NCBI GenBank assembly: GCA_947447945.1
Contig: CANFLR010000012.1
Location: 1-44,705 of the forward strand
Direction of reading: 5' to 3'
DNA: 44,705 nt
DNA from: Burkholderiaceae bacterium
GTDB taxonomy: Bacteria; Pseudomonadota; Gammaproteobacteria; Burkholderiales; Burkholderiaceae
Part shown: piece after piece, positions 1 to 8,239 of the stretch
Position numbering within the stretch: position 1 is the stretch's first letter
Layout of the letters: each line of letters begins with the position of its first letter
Position numbers and translations under genes: made by a program
Notes under the pieces: generated by a model
Told to the model about the DNA's origin: nothing
What the model saw: only the letters and a program-made list of their open reading frames with translations
Databases searched by the model: none

Positions 1-120
1 GAAGCGTCCTGCTGCTAAAAAAGCTGCTGCTAAAAAGCCAGCTGCTAAAAAAGTAGCTAAGAAGCGTCCTGCTGCTAAAAAAGCTGCTGCTAAAAAGCCA
101 GCTGCTAAAAAAGTAGCTAA
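1..120 (+). repeat. Two perfect 60-bp tandem repeats in the H1-like gene
   Basis: Bases 1-60 and 61-120 are identical by eye. Each encodes one 20-residue basic unit, and a shortened, diverged copy follows. Perfect identity at synonymous positions suggests recent duplication or gene conversion, so copy number may vary between strains. Confidence 0.9.
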
Positions 121-175
121 AAAGAAGCCAGCTGCTAAAAAAGTAGCAAAGAAGCGCGTAGCAAAAAAAAAGTAA
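1..175 (+). CDS. Histone H1-like DNA-binding protein (3' part, 0 frame)
   Basis: The gene enters from the left edge, read from base 2. It encodes only Lys, Ala, Pro, Val and Arg in AAKK/PAAKK repeats, the hallmark of bacterial H1-like (HctB/AlgP/BpH1-type) nucleoid proteins, which bind DNA through a disordered basic tail. Two copies of a 20-residue unit are followed by a degenerate third, and the frame stops at TAA 173-175 directly after an A9 run (163-171). The same amino-acid bias continues past the stop in the -1 frame to base 297, so this is either a programmed or slippage frameshift, a real mutation, or a homopolymer error. The N-terminus is outside the window. Family call is firm; which product is made is open. 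Confidence 0.8.
   Translation, partial: KRPAAKKAAAKKPAAKKVAKKRPAAKKAAAKKPAAKKVAKKKPAAKKVAKKRVAKKK
166..172 (+). promoter_or_regulatory. Candidate -1 slippery heptamer A AAA AAG
   Basis: Within the A9 tract the zero-frame codons read AAA AAA AAG followed at once by TAA, so A AAA AAG sits in the correct register for tandem tRNA-Lys slippage, as in E. coli dnaX. A -1 shift reads on in an open Lys/Ala-rich frame to base 297. A 5-bp stem (197-201 with 216-220) lies 24 bases downstream, further than usual for a stimulator. A9 tracts can also cause RNA polymerase slippage or sequencing undercalls. The geometry is visible; function is inferred. Confidence 0.45.
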
Positions 176-297
176 GTAAGCCTGCTGCGAAGAAAGCGGG
201 CAAAGCTGTAAAAAAGCCCGTGGCTAAGAAAGTCGCTGCTTCAACTGCGTTGAATCCAGCTGCTGCCTGGCCCTTCCCAACTGGCACACGTCCATAA
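172..297 (+). pseudogene. -1 frame C-terminal tail of the H1-like gene
   Basis: From base 172 this frame encodes a Lys/Ala-rich stretch, then a short hydrophobic end (ALNPAAAWPFPTGTRP) and TAA at 295-297. As I recall, H1-like proteins of Burkholderiales end in a very similar Trp-Pro-Phe-Pro-Thr-Gly motif, so this is likely the genuine C-terminus, out of frame with the upstream repeats. Inserting one base, or removing two, in the A9 tract would join the frames. The frame is closed upstream (TAA at 136-138) and has no convincing start of its own, so it is not an independent gene. It could be reached by frameshifting, be detached by mutation, or reflect a base-call error. Confidence 0.6.
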
Positions 298-324
298 GCC
301 TCTGCTTATAGGCGGGTGTAGTTC

Positions 325-353
325 AAAGGGGTCTCTTATGAGACCCCTTTTTT
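325..353 (+). terminator. Rho-independent terminator of the H1-like gene
   Basis: An 11-bp perfect stem (325-335 with 340-350) closes a 4-base TTAT loop and ends in a T run to 353. It lies 28 bases after the end of the -1 frame tail. The A run on its left flank could let it also stop minus-strand transcription from the kinase gene. Confidence 0.9.
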
Positions 354-388
354 ATTACTGGTTTTAATTGGTATTTGCTTGGATAGGC

Positions 389-1348
389 TTAAAAAGCAAA
401 ACCAAATGCAGTTTTAAACTGAGCGGCGATTTCTTCTTTGCTCATTTGGTGATTCTGTGGTCCTTGATGGGTAATTTTGATTGAACCCATTAAGCTAGCT
501 AGCCGACCTGTAATTTCCCAATCCAGACCATTTTCTAGGCCAAAAAGTAATCCACCTCGGAATGCATCACCGCAACCGGTGGGATCAATCAGCTTTGTAG
601 CGGGTACGGATGGGATTGCAATGCATTTACCGTGGGAGTAGATGTCTGCACCTTCAGCACCTTTAGTGACAATGAGTGCCTCAACCCGTTCAGCCACTTT
701 GCTGAGATTGAGCCCAGTTCTTTGTGAGAGCATTTCACCTTCGTAGTCATTTACCGCCAAATAGGTGGCAAGATCAATTAATTCCAATAGTTCAGTGCCA
801 TTGAACATTGGCAATCCTTGGCCCGGGTCAAATACAAAGGGGATGCCTGCTTCCGCCAATTGGTGGCAGTGCTCCCACATTCCTTGACGACCGTCAGGCG
901 CTACGATGCCGAATTTCACTTTGTCTTTAGCATTCTGCGCACGCTCTGCAAGCACCTTAGAAACCAAATTGAGGTGAGATTCATTCATTGCGCCAGGATG
1001 AAAGGCGGTAATCTGATTATTCGCTTGATCAGTTGTGATCATGGCTTGTGCCGTAAATGCTTGCTCAATGAGGCGAATATGGCTCGCATCAATTTTTAAT
1101 TTTTGGAGGCGATCTAGGTACGGCGCTACATCGCCACCAACCGTTGCCATGATGATGGGGTCGCCACCCAAGAGCTTAAGGTTATAAGCAATATTGCCGG
1201 CGCAACCGCCGAATTCACGGCGCATAGTCGGAACTAAGAAGGCCACATTCAAAATATGAATTTGTTCAGGCAGGATCTGATCGGCAAATTTGCCTTCAAA
1301 GTTCATGATGGTGTCGTAAGCGATAGAGCCGCAGATCAAGCTAGCCAT
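389..1348 (-). CDS. PfkB-family carbohydrate/nucleoside kinase
   Basis: A 319-residue kinase of the ribokinase/PfkB superfamily, which transfers phosphate from ATP to a sugar or nucleoside hydroxyl. The N-terminal signature GGCAGNIAYN is at residues 47-56 and the C-terminal signature DPTGCGDAFRGG at 255-266, with Asp261 the expected catalytic base and the GCGD anion hole intact. Length is normal. Substrate cannot be assigned; an adenosine-kinase or ribokinase role is possible. The ATG lies 3 bases after the stop of the prmA fusion, with GGAA upstream, so it is probably the last gene of the aroQ-acc operon. Confidence 0.88.
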   Translation of the reverse strand: MASLICGSIAYDTIMNFEGKFADQILPEQIHILNVAFLVPTMRREFGGCAGNIAYNLKLLGGDPIIMATVGGDVAPYLDRLQKLKIDASHIRLIEQAFTAQAMITTDQANNQITAFHPGAMNESHLNLVSKVLAERAQNAKDKVKFGIVAPDGRQGMWEHCHQLAEAGIPFVFDPGQGLPMFNGTELLELIDLATYLAVNDYEGEMLSQRTGLNLSKVAERVEALIVTKGAEGADIYSHGKCIAIPSVPATKLIDPTGCGDAFRGGLLFGLENGLDWEITGRLASLMGSIKITHQGPQNHQMSKEEIAAQFKTAFGFAF

Positions 1349-1351
1349 AAT

Positions 1352-2911
1352 TTAGTTTCCGTTTGGTGTTGGGGGAGTAGGTTGAGAATAAAAGACTCTG
1401 ACGCGATAGCCAGCGGTATTTTGCGGCAAAGAAATGGGTAGTTCTGCGCGAATAATTTCTCCTGGAGGCGCACCTTCGCGTAAAAAATGGGGATGCGACT
1501 CTTGCCATTCGCTTGGCAGCCACTCTTTTGGCAAAAGCTGAATGGATTTCAAAGCAGATTCATCTGCATCGGTAAGAGAAATTTCTAGAGAGGGCCAAAA
1601 AATGTGGACTGCAAGACGATTTTGTATTTCAACTTGCAAGATAGATTGATTTGCAGGGCTTTTAAGCGCCTCTGGCGCGTTTTCTAGTGACACAGTAGCC
1701 GACTTTATTTTCCAAGCGGCAAAATCGCTCACAGGTCGATTAATGCACCCTAGTGCGTGACATAATTTTTCATCAAGTGCTTGCAAAAAAGCAAATGCGC
1801 GCACGAAAGCAGGGTGTGATGTGCCATCAACACGAGGCGCAAGCGCAGGTAATAGGGCATTTCTGGAGAGATGCTCGCTAAAGAGCAGTAATAGCAGGAA
1901 AAAAAGGCCGAGCAGAATCGGTTTAAGTCTTAGCTGAATACTTTTTTTTTGAGCCGGAGTAGAAATCTTGCTCTTATTGTCTGCAGGAAGGGTGCCGTGT
2001 AAGCAAACCCAGCCTTCACTTTCTTTCCAGATGGAAAGACTGAGCCATTGGCTATAAGTTTCGATAACTTCCTCTGCTTGACGTGCCAATACACCGGATA
2101 AAACAATCTGGCCACCTGGGCGCATCTTGTTTACGAGGGCCGGTGCGAGCACTTGAAGCGGGTTAGCCAAGATATTAGCCATCACGATATCGTATTTAGT
2201 TTCTGCTGCTAGCTCTACTGCGTCTTCATTTGGTATTACAAAGCGGATGACGCTGTGGTTGATGTCTGCATTGCTGCGCGCAGCCACCATTGCTTGTGGA
2301 TCAATATCTGTGCCAACCACGGGGTAGCAACCCAGTTTTGCAGCAGCAATTGCGAGGATTCCGGATCCACAGCCGTAATCCAGCAAACTTTGCTGATGAA
2401 GATTGGCTTGCTCTTCTAGCCAAAGCAAGCACAGATGAGTGGTGGGATGGCTGCCAGTGCCAAATGCCAATCCTGGATCAACTGCCAAGCAGATGGCGTT
2501 TGGGTCGCTCGGGGCCTCATGCCATGATGGAACTACCCAAATGCGTTTGCCAATCTGTATGGGAGCAAACTGACTCTGCGTTAAGCGCACCCAATCTTGT
2601 TCCTCAACAATCTTTTCTTGAGGTCTAGGAAGTTTGAAGCCTGATTCTGCGAGTGATGCAAGCAAGTTCGGAATAAATTCAGCAGTATCTGAGGCGTCCA
2701 GCTCTGGGTTGAATAAAGCGGTGACGGCAGAGCGGTCCCAAGCTTGTACGTCTGGAGATAGTCCAGGCTCACCATATAGAGGATTTTCATCATATCCACC
2801 GGCTGCATCATCTTCAACCGTGACCGATAGGGCACCATGCTCTAAAAGAATGTCTCCTAGAGGCTCCGCAATTTCAGCGGGAACGGTAAAAACGAGCTCA
2901 CGATAGGACAT
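1352..2911 (-). CDS. prmA: PrmA ribosomal protein L11 methyltransferase fused to a membrane-anchored DUF3426-like domain
   Basis: A single 519-residue frame. Residues 1 to about 307 are PrmA, the SAM-dependent trimethylase of ribosomal protein L11, with the SAM motif LLDYGCGSGILAIAA and MANILANPL. A polar linker (about 308-330) leads to a hydrophobic segment (about 331-350), then some 170 residues resembling the C-terminal DUF3426 region of proteins usually encoded separately beside prmA in Burkholderiaceae. Those proteins normally begin with an MJ0042 zinc ribbon, which is absent here. The linker contains an A9 run (minus strand, 1950-1942) with early stops in both other frames. The gene lies 22 bases after accC. 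PrmA is certain; DUF3426 is recognised from architecture and context. Confidence 0.85.
   Translation of the reverse strand: MSYRELVFTVPAEIAEPLGDILLEHGALSVTVEDDAAGGYDENPLYGEPGLSPDVQAWDRSAVTALFNPELDASDTAEFIPNLLASLAESGFKLPRPQEKIVEEQDWVRLTQSQFAPIQIGKRIWVVPSWHEAPSDPNAICLAVDPGLAFGTGSHPTTHLCLLWLEEQANLHQQSLLDYGCGSGILAIAAAKLGCYPVVGTDIDPQAMVAARSNADINHSVIRFVIPNEDAVELAAETKYDIVMANILANPLQVLAPALVNKMRPGGQIVLSGVLARQAEEVIETYSQWLSLSIWKESEGWVCLHGTLPADNKSKISTPAQKKSIQLRLKPILLGLFFLLLLLFSEHLSRNALLPALAPRVDGTSHPAFVRAFAFLQALDEKLCHALGCINRPVSDFAAWKIKSATVSLENAPEALKSPANQSILQVEIQNRLAVHIFWPSLEISLTDADESALKSIQLLPKEWLPSEWQESHPHFLREGAPPGEIIRAELPISLPQNTAGYRVRVFYSQPTPPTPNGN
1942..1950 (-). repeat. A9 homopolymer in the linker of the PrmA fusion
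   Basis: Nine consecutive A residues on the coding strand encode the linker Gln-Lys-Lys-Ser around residues 321-324. A single-base gain or loss, or ribosomal or polymerase slippage, leads to a stop within about 20 bases in either alternative frame, yielding PrmA alone without the membrane domain. Confidence 0.9.
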
Positions 2912-2933
2912 GTAGAAACCGTTTTAAGAGGAA

Positions 2934-4298
2934 TTAAGCTTTACCGCGACTAGCCGCTTGTTCTTCTAAGCGATGCTCTAGGTAGTGAATGCTGGTTCCG
3001 CCTTCGATAAAGTTTGGATCAAGCATGAGCTCACGATGGAGTGGGACATTAGTAGTGATTCCGTCAATTACCATCTCTGAAAGAGCAATTTGCATGCGGC
3101 GAATTGCTTGCTCGCGAGTATTGCCATAAGAAATCAACTTACCAATCATCGAGTCGTAGTTTGGTGGAACGACATAACCGCTATAGGCGTGTGAATCAAC
3201 CCGAATACCAGGACCACCAGGCATATGCCATGAACCAATTTTGCCAGGGCTAGGGGTGAACTTAAAGGGATCTTCAGCATTGAGACGACATTCAATGGCA
3301 TGACCGCGGAAAACAATATCTTTTTGGCGGTAATCTAATTTTAAACCAGCAGCAATCCGAATTTGCTCTTGAACAATATCCACCCCAGTAATCATCTCAG
3401 TGACTGGATGCTCAACTTGAACGCGAGTATTCATCTCAATGAAAAAGAATTCCCCCTCTTCATAGAGAAACTCAAAGGTGCCGGCGCCTCGGTACCCAAT
3501 TTTTCTACAGGCTTCAGCACAACGCTCACCGATTTTGGCAATTAACCGGCGATCGATACCTGGGGCAGGTGCTTCTTCGATCACTTTTTGATGGCGACGC
3601 TGCATCGAGCAGTCACGTTCGCCTAACCAAATTGCATTTCCGTGGGTATCGGCCAAAATCTGAATTTCCACATGTCGAGGCTTTTCTAAAAACTTTTCCA
3701 TATAGACTTCTGGATTGCCAAAGGCGCGGCCTGCTTCTTCTTTTGTCATGTTCACGGCATTAATCAATGCCGCTTCAGTATGGACAACGCGCATCCCACG
3801 TCCACCGCCCCCGCCAGCTGCTTTGATGATGACTGGATAGCCAACACGTTTAGCAGCGGCAATAATTTCTTTTGGGTTGTCTGGTAATGCGCCTTCAGAA
3901 CCTGGAACACAAGGAACTCCAGCTTTAATCATCGCGCGCTTAGCAGAAACCTTATCACCCATGAGACGAATGGATGCAGCGGTTGGCCCAATGAAAGCAA
4001 AACCCGATTTTTCAACTCGCTCAGCAAAGTCAGCATTTTCTGAGAGAAAGCCGTAACCAGGATGAATGGCTTCAGCATCGGTGACCTCGGCCGCTGAAAT
4101 GATCGCAGGCATGTTGAGGTAGCTAAGTGGGGAGGGTGCGGGCCCAATACAAACTGCCTCATCGGCTAGTTTGACGTATTTTGCTTCTTTGTCAGCGGTG
4201 GAGTAGACCACCACTGTTTTAATTCCCAGCTCGCGACATGCGCGTTGGATGCGAAGGGCAATTTCCCCCCGATTGGCAATCAGAATCTTATCGAACAT
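2934..4298 (-). CDS. accC: Biotin carboxylase subunit of acetyl-CoA carboxylase
   Basis: A 454-residue AccC, which carboxylates the biotin of AccB using ATP and bicarbonate as the first half-reaction of malonyl-CoA synthesis. It shows the N-terminal [13 protein letters not shown], the Gly-rich ATP-grasp loop at residues 162-168 and the active-site motif [11 protein letters not shown] at 290-300. Length matches the family. It follows accB by 46 bases and precedes the prmA fusion by 22 bases, the usual betaproteobacterial order, so cotranscription is likely. Nothing unusual was seen. Confidence 0.97.
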   Translation of the reverse strand: MFDKILIANRGEIALRIQRACRELGIKTVVVYSTADKEAKYVKLADEAVCIGPAPSPLSYLNMPAIISAAEVTDAEAIHPGYGFLSENADFAERVEKSGFAFIGPTAASIRLMGDKVSAKRAMIKAGVPCVPGSEGALPDNPKEIIAAAKRVGYPVIIKAAGGGGGRGMRVVHTEAALINAVNMTKEEAGRAFGNPEVYMEKFLEKPRHVEIQILADTHGNAIWLGERDCSMQRRHQKVIEEAPAPGIDRRLIAKIGERCAEACRKIGYRGAGTFEFLYEEGEFFFIEMNTRVQVEHPVTEMITGVDIVQEQIRIAAGLKLDYRQKDIVFRGHAIECRLNAEDPFKFTPSPGKIGSWHMPGGPGIRVDSHAYSGYVVPPNYDSMIGKLISYGNTREQAIRRMQIALSEMVIDGITTNVPLHRELMLDPNFIEGGTSIHYLEHRLEEQAASRGKA

Positions 4299-4344
4299 AT
4301 CGGCTCTGAGTTAAATAGCAGTAAATGAGGGAATGAATAAAAAA

Positions 4345-4812
4345 TTACTCAATGATGAAAAGGGGTTGGTCAAATTCAACACCTTGGCCGTTTTCACACA
4401 GGATTTGTTTGATCACACCAGCCTTCTCGGCTTCGATCTCATTGAGTAGTTTCATGGCCTCAATGATGCAAAGGGTTTGACCTAGCGCAACGGTATCGCC
4501 CACTTTGACAAAGTCAGGTGATTCTGGATTTGGGGCGCGGTAGAAAGTACCAACCATCGGTGAGCGTGCTACAAAGCCTGTTTCTGCCGCTGGTGCGTCA
4601 GCAGGAGAAGCAGGAGCTTCTATTGGGGCGCTAGCAAGAGGTGCAGATTGAATGGTCTGAGCTGGGTTGGTATAAACCACTTGACCCATGCTCGTGGGGG
4701 CAGATCCGCCATTAACAATACGGACACGATCTTCACCTTCGTTTACCTCTAATTCAGAGATGCCTGATTCGGAAACAAGGTCGATTAAGGTTTTGAGTTT
4801 TCTAAGATCCAT
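4345..4812 (-). CDS. accB: Biotin carboxyl carrier protein of acetyl-CoA carboxylase
   Basis: A 155-residue AccB. The N-terminal part (1-35) is the AccC-interacting region, followed by an Ala/Pro-rich flexible linker (about 36-80) and a biotinyl domain (about 81-155). The biotinylation motif EAMKLLNE places the modified lysine at residue 121. The ATG is preceded by an AGAGGAAG ribosome binding site. It sits 36 bases downstream of aroQ. It carries carboxybiotin between AccC and the AccA/AccD carboxyltransferase, which is not in this window. Confidence 0.97.
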   Translation of the reverse strand: MDLRKLKTLIDLVSESGISELEVNEGEDRVRIVNGGSAPTSMGQVVYTNPAQTIQSAPLASAPIEAPASPADAPAAETGFVARSPMVGTFYRAPNPESPDFVKVGDTVALGQTLCIIEAMKLLNEIEAEKAGVIKQILCENGQGVEFDQPLFIIE

Positions 4813-4848
4813 GGGAGTACTTCCTCTCTTACGATGCTAAGTTGATCT

Positions 4849-5298
4849 TTATTTATTTAAACGGGAAATGGCTGCTTGCAAAGCCAATTCATAACCAATT
4901 GCGCCTAAGCCGCAAATCACCCCGGTGGCAATATCTGACAGATAAGAATGTTTACGAAATTCTTCGCGCTGATGAATATTGGATAAATGCACTTCCGTGA
5001 AGGGAATAGCTACCCCAGCCAAGACATCCCGTAGGGCTACGCTAGTATGGGTAAATGCCCCCGGGTTGATGATGATGAAATCAACTCCATCTTTTTTGGC
5101 CTTCTGAATGCGATCAATGAGTTCGCCTTCATGATTGCTTTGGTAGGTAGCAAGATCCACTGAGTGGGCTTTAGCAATTTCCCCAAGCTTTTGATGGATA
5201 TCTTCCATGGTGGTTTTGCCATAAACCTCTGGCTCACGACTTCCTAGAAGATTGAGATTGGGGCCCTGAATGACAAGAATTGAAGTATTTTTCGACAT
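4849..5298 (-). CDS. aroQ: Type II 3-dehydroquinate dehydratase
   Basis: A 149-residue type II dehydroquinase, converting 3-dehydroquinate to 3-dehydroshikimate in the shikimate pathway. Recognised by [16 protein letters not shown] with the catalytic Tyr, [24 protein letters not shown] and [13 protein letters not shown]. Length is typical. It leads the aroQ-accB-accC-prmA operon, an arrangement common in proteobacteria. The next shikimate-pathway enzyme, aroE, is at 11123 on the other strand. About 250 bases upstream hold no gene and probably contain the operon promoter. Confidence 0.96.
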   Translation of the reverse strand: MSKNTSILVIQGPNLNLLGSREPEVYGKTTMEDIHQKLGEIAKAHSVDLATYQSNHEGELIDRIQKAKKDGVDFIIINPGAFTHTSVALRDVLAGVAIPFTEVHLSNIHQREEFRKHSYLSDIATGVICGLGAIGYELALQAAISRLNK

Positions 5299-5401
5299 AG
5301 ATCGATATTTTTAGAGGCAGTTAGGTATCAATAAGTTAATTACGCTTTTTGGGTTGCAACTGCTTACTGTATGAAGATACGGCCACATAAAGTACAGGGG
5401 C

Positions 5402-5430
5402 AGTATACCCTCTTGACCTCTTAAAAAGCC
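5402..5430 (-). promoter_or_regulatory. Possible promoter of the aroQ-acc operon
   Basis: On the minus strand a good -10 element TATACT (5407-5402) sits about 100 bases upstream of the aroQ start. At 17-bp spacing the -35 position reads GGCTTT, which is weak; no better match lies at a standard distance. Proposed from consensus only. Confidence 0.35.
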
Positions 5431-5473
5431 CAAAATAGGGCGCTAAATACCCTAGCTCTGGAATCTTTTTTGC

Positions 5474-5502
5474 TTATTTTGCCTATTAAATGAGCAAAAT
5501 AA
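5474..5502. repeat. 9-bp inverted repeat between tlpA-like gene and aroQ
   Basis: TTATTTTGC at 5474-5482 pairs with GCAAAATAA at 5494-5502 around an 11-base loop. It lacks a T run on the minus strand, so it is a poor intrinsic terminator for the gene ending at 5549. It could be an operator, or chance in AT-rich DNA. Nothing else recognisable was seen in this 250-base gap. Confidence 0.4.
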
Positions 5503-5548
5503 TGGGGTTAGAACTTCAATATATTGAGATCAATTTCAATAAAAGATC

Positions 5549-6076
5549 TTATAAAGCTGATTTAATGCTTTTTCTGAGCGCATCTTCGTCTATCTTCCCT
5601 AATTTAGTATCCAATACTTTTCCTGAGGGTGACAGGACTACAGTGTAGGGTAGGGCTGATTGGATATTGCCTAGAGCTTTATACATTGCACTGCCATCCA
5701 TCCCACCAATCGCAATGGGGTAGGAAACAGGCGTCTTTTTCAGGAATTCGCGTACGTTAGATGGTGAATCGATGGCGATACCAACAAATAAGACATTTTG
5801 ATTGGAAAACTCCCATTGTAATTTCTCTAACTCTGGCATTTCTTCAACACAGGGAGGGCACCAAGACCCCCAAAAGTTAATCACTAGAACCTTGTTAGGC
5901 CATTGTTGGGTATCCAATAATTTTCCGTCGGGTGATTGCCATTCATGAGCCAAAAATGCTTTTACAGCGGGATCACTAGCCAGCCCAGAATGGGAAATCC
6001 AAGGCGAGCTAAAGATGCCGGCTAGGAGCGCTAATACGCTAATTCCACTGATTGCAATCCATTGTCTTCGGTTCAC
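5549..6076 (-). CDS. TlpA-family membrane-anchored thioredoxin-like protein
   Basis: About 175 residues with a basic N-terminus, a hydrophobic signal/anchor (about residues 7-25) and a thioredoxin fold. The redox motif WCPPC has cysteines at about 73 and 76 and is followed by VEEMPEL, typical of TlpA/ResA periplasmic disulfide reductases that keep cysteines reduced, for example in cytochrome maturation. The frame extends to a TTG at 6103, but the GTG at 6076 has AAGGAAG upstream at good spacing and gives a cleaner signal peptide, so I chose it. Divergent from mpl, with 26 bases between the two starts. The specific partner cannot be inferred. Confidence 0.88.
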   Translation of the reverse strand: MNRRQWIAISGISVLALLAGIFSSPWISHSGLASDPAVKAFLAHEWQSPDGKLLDTQQWPNKVLVINFWGSWCPPCVEEMPELEKLQWEFSNQNVLFVGIAIDSPSNVREFLKKTPVSYPIAIGGMDGSAMYKALGNIQSALPYTVVLSPSGKVLDTKLGKIDEDALRKSIKSAL

Positions 6077-6090
6077 TGCACTTCCTTCGC

Positions 6091-6096
6091 TAAAAT
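6091..6096 (+). promoter_or_regulatory. Possible -10 element of mpl with leaderless start
   Basis: TAAAAT at 6091-6096 ends 6 bases before the mpl ATG, which would put the transcript start at or beside the start codon. No Shine-Dalgarno sequence precedes the ATG. No convincing -35 hexamer is visible. Confidence 0.3.
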
Positions 6097-6102
6097 TCGC
6101 CA

Positions 6103-7506
6103 ATGCATATTCATATTCTGGGCATTTGCGGCACCTTCATGGGCGGCATTGCCGCAATCGCTCGTCAGGCTGGACATCAGGTTACTGGCTGTGATGCCAA
6201 CGTATATCCACCGATGAGCACACAGCTTGAGTCTCAAGGCATTGTGTTGATTGAAGGATATTCGCCGGATCAATTATTACAGTTTGAGACCATGCCAGAT
6301 TTATTTGTGATCGGCAATGTGGTTTCTCGTGGCAATCCATTGATGGAGGCCATTCTCAATCAAGGGCTACCTTATATCTCTGGCCCTCAATGGTTGGGTG
6401 AACAGGTTTTATTTGGCAGGCATGTTCTAGCAGTTGCGGGTACACATGGTAAGACAACGACTTCGGCAATGCTCGCATGGATTTTAGAATTTAATGAATA
6501 TCACCCCGGCTATTTAATTGGTGGAGTGCCATTGAATTTCACGGTATCGGCGCGCTTGGGTGAGAGTCAGTATTTTGTAATTGAGGCTGATGAATACGAC
6601 ACCGCTTTTTTTGATAAGCGTAGTAAGTTTGTTCACTACCGACCTAGAACTGCGTTATTAAATAACTTGGAGTTCGATCACGCGGATATCTTTGCTGATC
6701 TTGCCGCTATTGAAACGCAGTTTCATCATCTCGTTCGAACAGTTCCTAGTGACGGTTTGTTGGTAGTCAATGGCGAGGAGCCCGCACTTGAAACCGTCAT
6801 TGCCCGCGGCGCTTGGGCACCAGTAGAGCGTTTTGGCCGTGGCCCGCAGTATGAGTGGTCTTTTATTTCTCAAGAAGCCGATGGCTTTATGGTTGTTAAA
6901 GGCGGCAAAGAAGTGGCCACCGTGAAGTGGGCCCCAGATTCAGGGGTAATGGGTCGACATAATCAACTCAATGCTTTGGCGGCGATTGCAGCTGCAAATC
7001 ATATTGGGATTTCTCCCGCAGATGCTGCTCGAGCCTTGGCACAATTTAAGAATGTTAAACGTCGTTTAGAAACAGTTGGTGTTGCCAAGGAGATCACGGT
7101 CTATGATGATTTTGCACACCATCCTACTGCGATCACTACCACGGTAGATGGTTTGCGTCGTCGTGTCGGGAAGTCTCGGATTCTGGCGGTCTTGGAGCCG
7201 CGCTCTAATACGATGAAGTTAGGAGTAATGAAGGCCCAACTTCCAAACAGCCTAAAAGAGGCTGAAAAAATATTTGCCTATGGCGCTAACTCTGGCAAAG
7301 AATCATTGGGCTGGAACCTTAGTGAGGTATTGTCGCCTCTCAATGCAGAAGAAGTGGATAAGGCAAGAACATTTGATGATCTAGATGCACTGATCACTGC
7401 TGTTGCAAGTGAGGCTAGGCCGGGTGATCACATTCTTGTGATGAGTAATGGAGGTTTTGGTGGAGTACATCAAAAAATATTGAGAGCGCTAGAGGGTAAA
7501 AAATGA
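6103..7506 (+). CDS. mpl: UDP-N-acetylmuramate:L-alanyl-gamma-D-glutamyl-meso-diaminopimelate ligase
   Basis: A 467-residue Mur-ligase-family enzyme. The N-terminal [14 protein letters not shown] identifies Mpl rather than MurC, the ATP-binding P-loop GTHGKTTT is at residues 113-120, and [16 protein letters not shown] is the diagnostic central motif. Mpl joins the recycled tripeptide to UDP-MurNAc in the cytoplasm, feeding peptidoglycan recycling. Length is typical. The start has no visible Shine-Dalgarno sequence. Its stop overlaps the next gene by 4 bases (ATGA), suggesting translational coupling to the fabG-like reductase. Confidence 0.95.
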   Translation: MHIHILGICGTFMGGIAAIARQAGHQVTGCDANVYPPMSTQLESQGIVLIEGYSPDQLLQFETMPDLFVIGNVVSRGNPLMEAILNQGLPYISGPQWLGEQVLFGRHVLAVAGTHGKTTTSAMLAWILEFNEYHPGYLIGGVPLNFTVSARLGESQYFVIEADEYDTAFFDKRSKFVHYRPRTALLNNLEFDHADIFADLAAIETQFHHLVRTVPSDGLLVVNGEEPALETVIARGAWAPVERFGRGPQYEWSFISQEADGFMVVKGGKEVATVKWAPDSGVMGRHNQLNALAAIAAANHIGISPADAARALAQFKNVKRRLETVGVAKEITVYDDFAHHPTAITTTVDGLRRRVGKSRILAVLEPRSNTMKLGVMKAQLPNSLKEAEKIFAYGANSGKESLGWNLSEVLSPLNAEEVDKARTFDDLDALITAVASEARPGDHILVMSNGGFGGVHQKILRALEGKK

Positions 7507-8237
7507 GTAATAGATTAAAAGATAAGATCGCTATCATTACCGGTGCTGCAAAGGGCATTGGTTTTGCTACAGCGCAGCGTTTTGCACAGGAGGGGGCCAA
7601 GGTCATGATTGCTGATCTCAATCCTGCCGCTGTAGAAGCTGCGGTTGCCCAAATTCCCGGTGCAGAGCCTCACATCATGAATGTCACTGACAGAGCAAGT
7701 ATTCAGGCCGTGATTGATCAAATCATGCTGAAATATGGCCATATTGATATTTTGGTGAATAACGCAGGTATTACGCAAGATGCACGTTTAGTCAAAATGA
7801 CTGAAGCGCAATTCGACTCAGTGATTGACGTGAATCTCAAAGGGGTTTTCAACTGCACACAGCTGGTAGTGCCGCATATGCTGGAGGCGGGATCAGGCGC
7901 TATTGTGAATGCTTCTAGCGTGGTTGGTTTGTATGGAAATTTTGGTCAAACCAATTATTCGGCGACTAAATTTGGCGTGATTGGATTTACGAAAACCTGG
8001 GCGCGCGAGCTTGGGCCTAAGGGCATTCGAGTCAATGCAGTCTGCCCTGGATTTATTTCTACTGAAATGGTTAAAGCCATGCCAGAAAATATTTTGCAAG
8101 ACATTGAAAAGCGAAGTTGGCTAGGTCGCTTAGGGACCCCCGAAGAAATGGCAAACGTATATTTGTTTTTAGCGAGCGACGAAGCAAGCTATATCAATGG
8201 GGTTGCACTCGAGGCCAGTGGCGGGATATCACTCTAA
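7503..8237 (+). CDS. SDR-family reductase, FabG-like (3-oxoacyl-ACP reductase type)
   Basis: A 244-residue classical short-chain dehydrogenase. The cofactor motif TGAAKGIG is at 13-20, NNAG at 86-89, the catalytic Ser near 138-139, and Tyr152/Lys156 in the YxxxK motif; PGFISTEM and a C-terminal SGGISL fit FabG. Such enzymes reduce 3-oxoacyl-ACP or 3-oxoacyl-CoA with NADPH. It is not in a fab cluster, so it may be a second FabG, a PHB-type reductase or another SDR. It overlaps mpl by 4 bases, and the next gene starts 2 bases after its stop. Confidence 0.88.
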   Translation: MSNRLKDKIAIITGAAKGIGFATAQRFAQEGAKVMIADLNPAAVEAAVAQIPGAEPHIMNVTDRASIQAVIDQIMLKYGHIDILVNNAGITQDARLVKMTEAQFDSVIDVNLKGVFNCTQLVVPHMLEAGSGAIVNASSVVGLYGNFGQTNYSATKFGVIGFTKTWARELGPKGIRVNAVCPGFISTEMVKAMPENILQDIEKRSWLGRLGTPEEMANVYLFLASDEASYINGVALEASGGISL

Positions 8238-8239
8238 AC

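Noticed and set aside
1..120. CRISPR-like direct repeats
   Set aside because: The copies are contiguous with no spacers and encode a Lys/Ala protein; this is a coding tandem repeat.
818..1099. Plus-strand frame opposite the PfkB-family kinase
   Set aside because: It is antisense to a gene with intact motifs, has no ribosome site and no recognisable domain.
8117..8239. Upstream extension of the RNB ribonuclease frame into the fabG-like gene
   Set aside because: It overlaps 120 bases of a well-conserved SDR C-terminus and encodes no recognisable sequence; the ATG at 8240 fits operon spacing.
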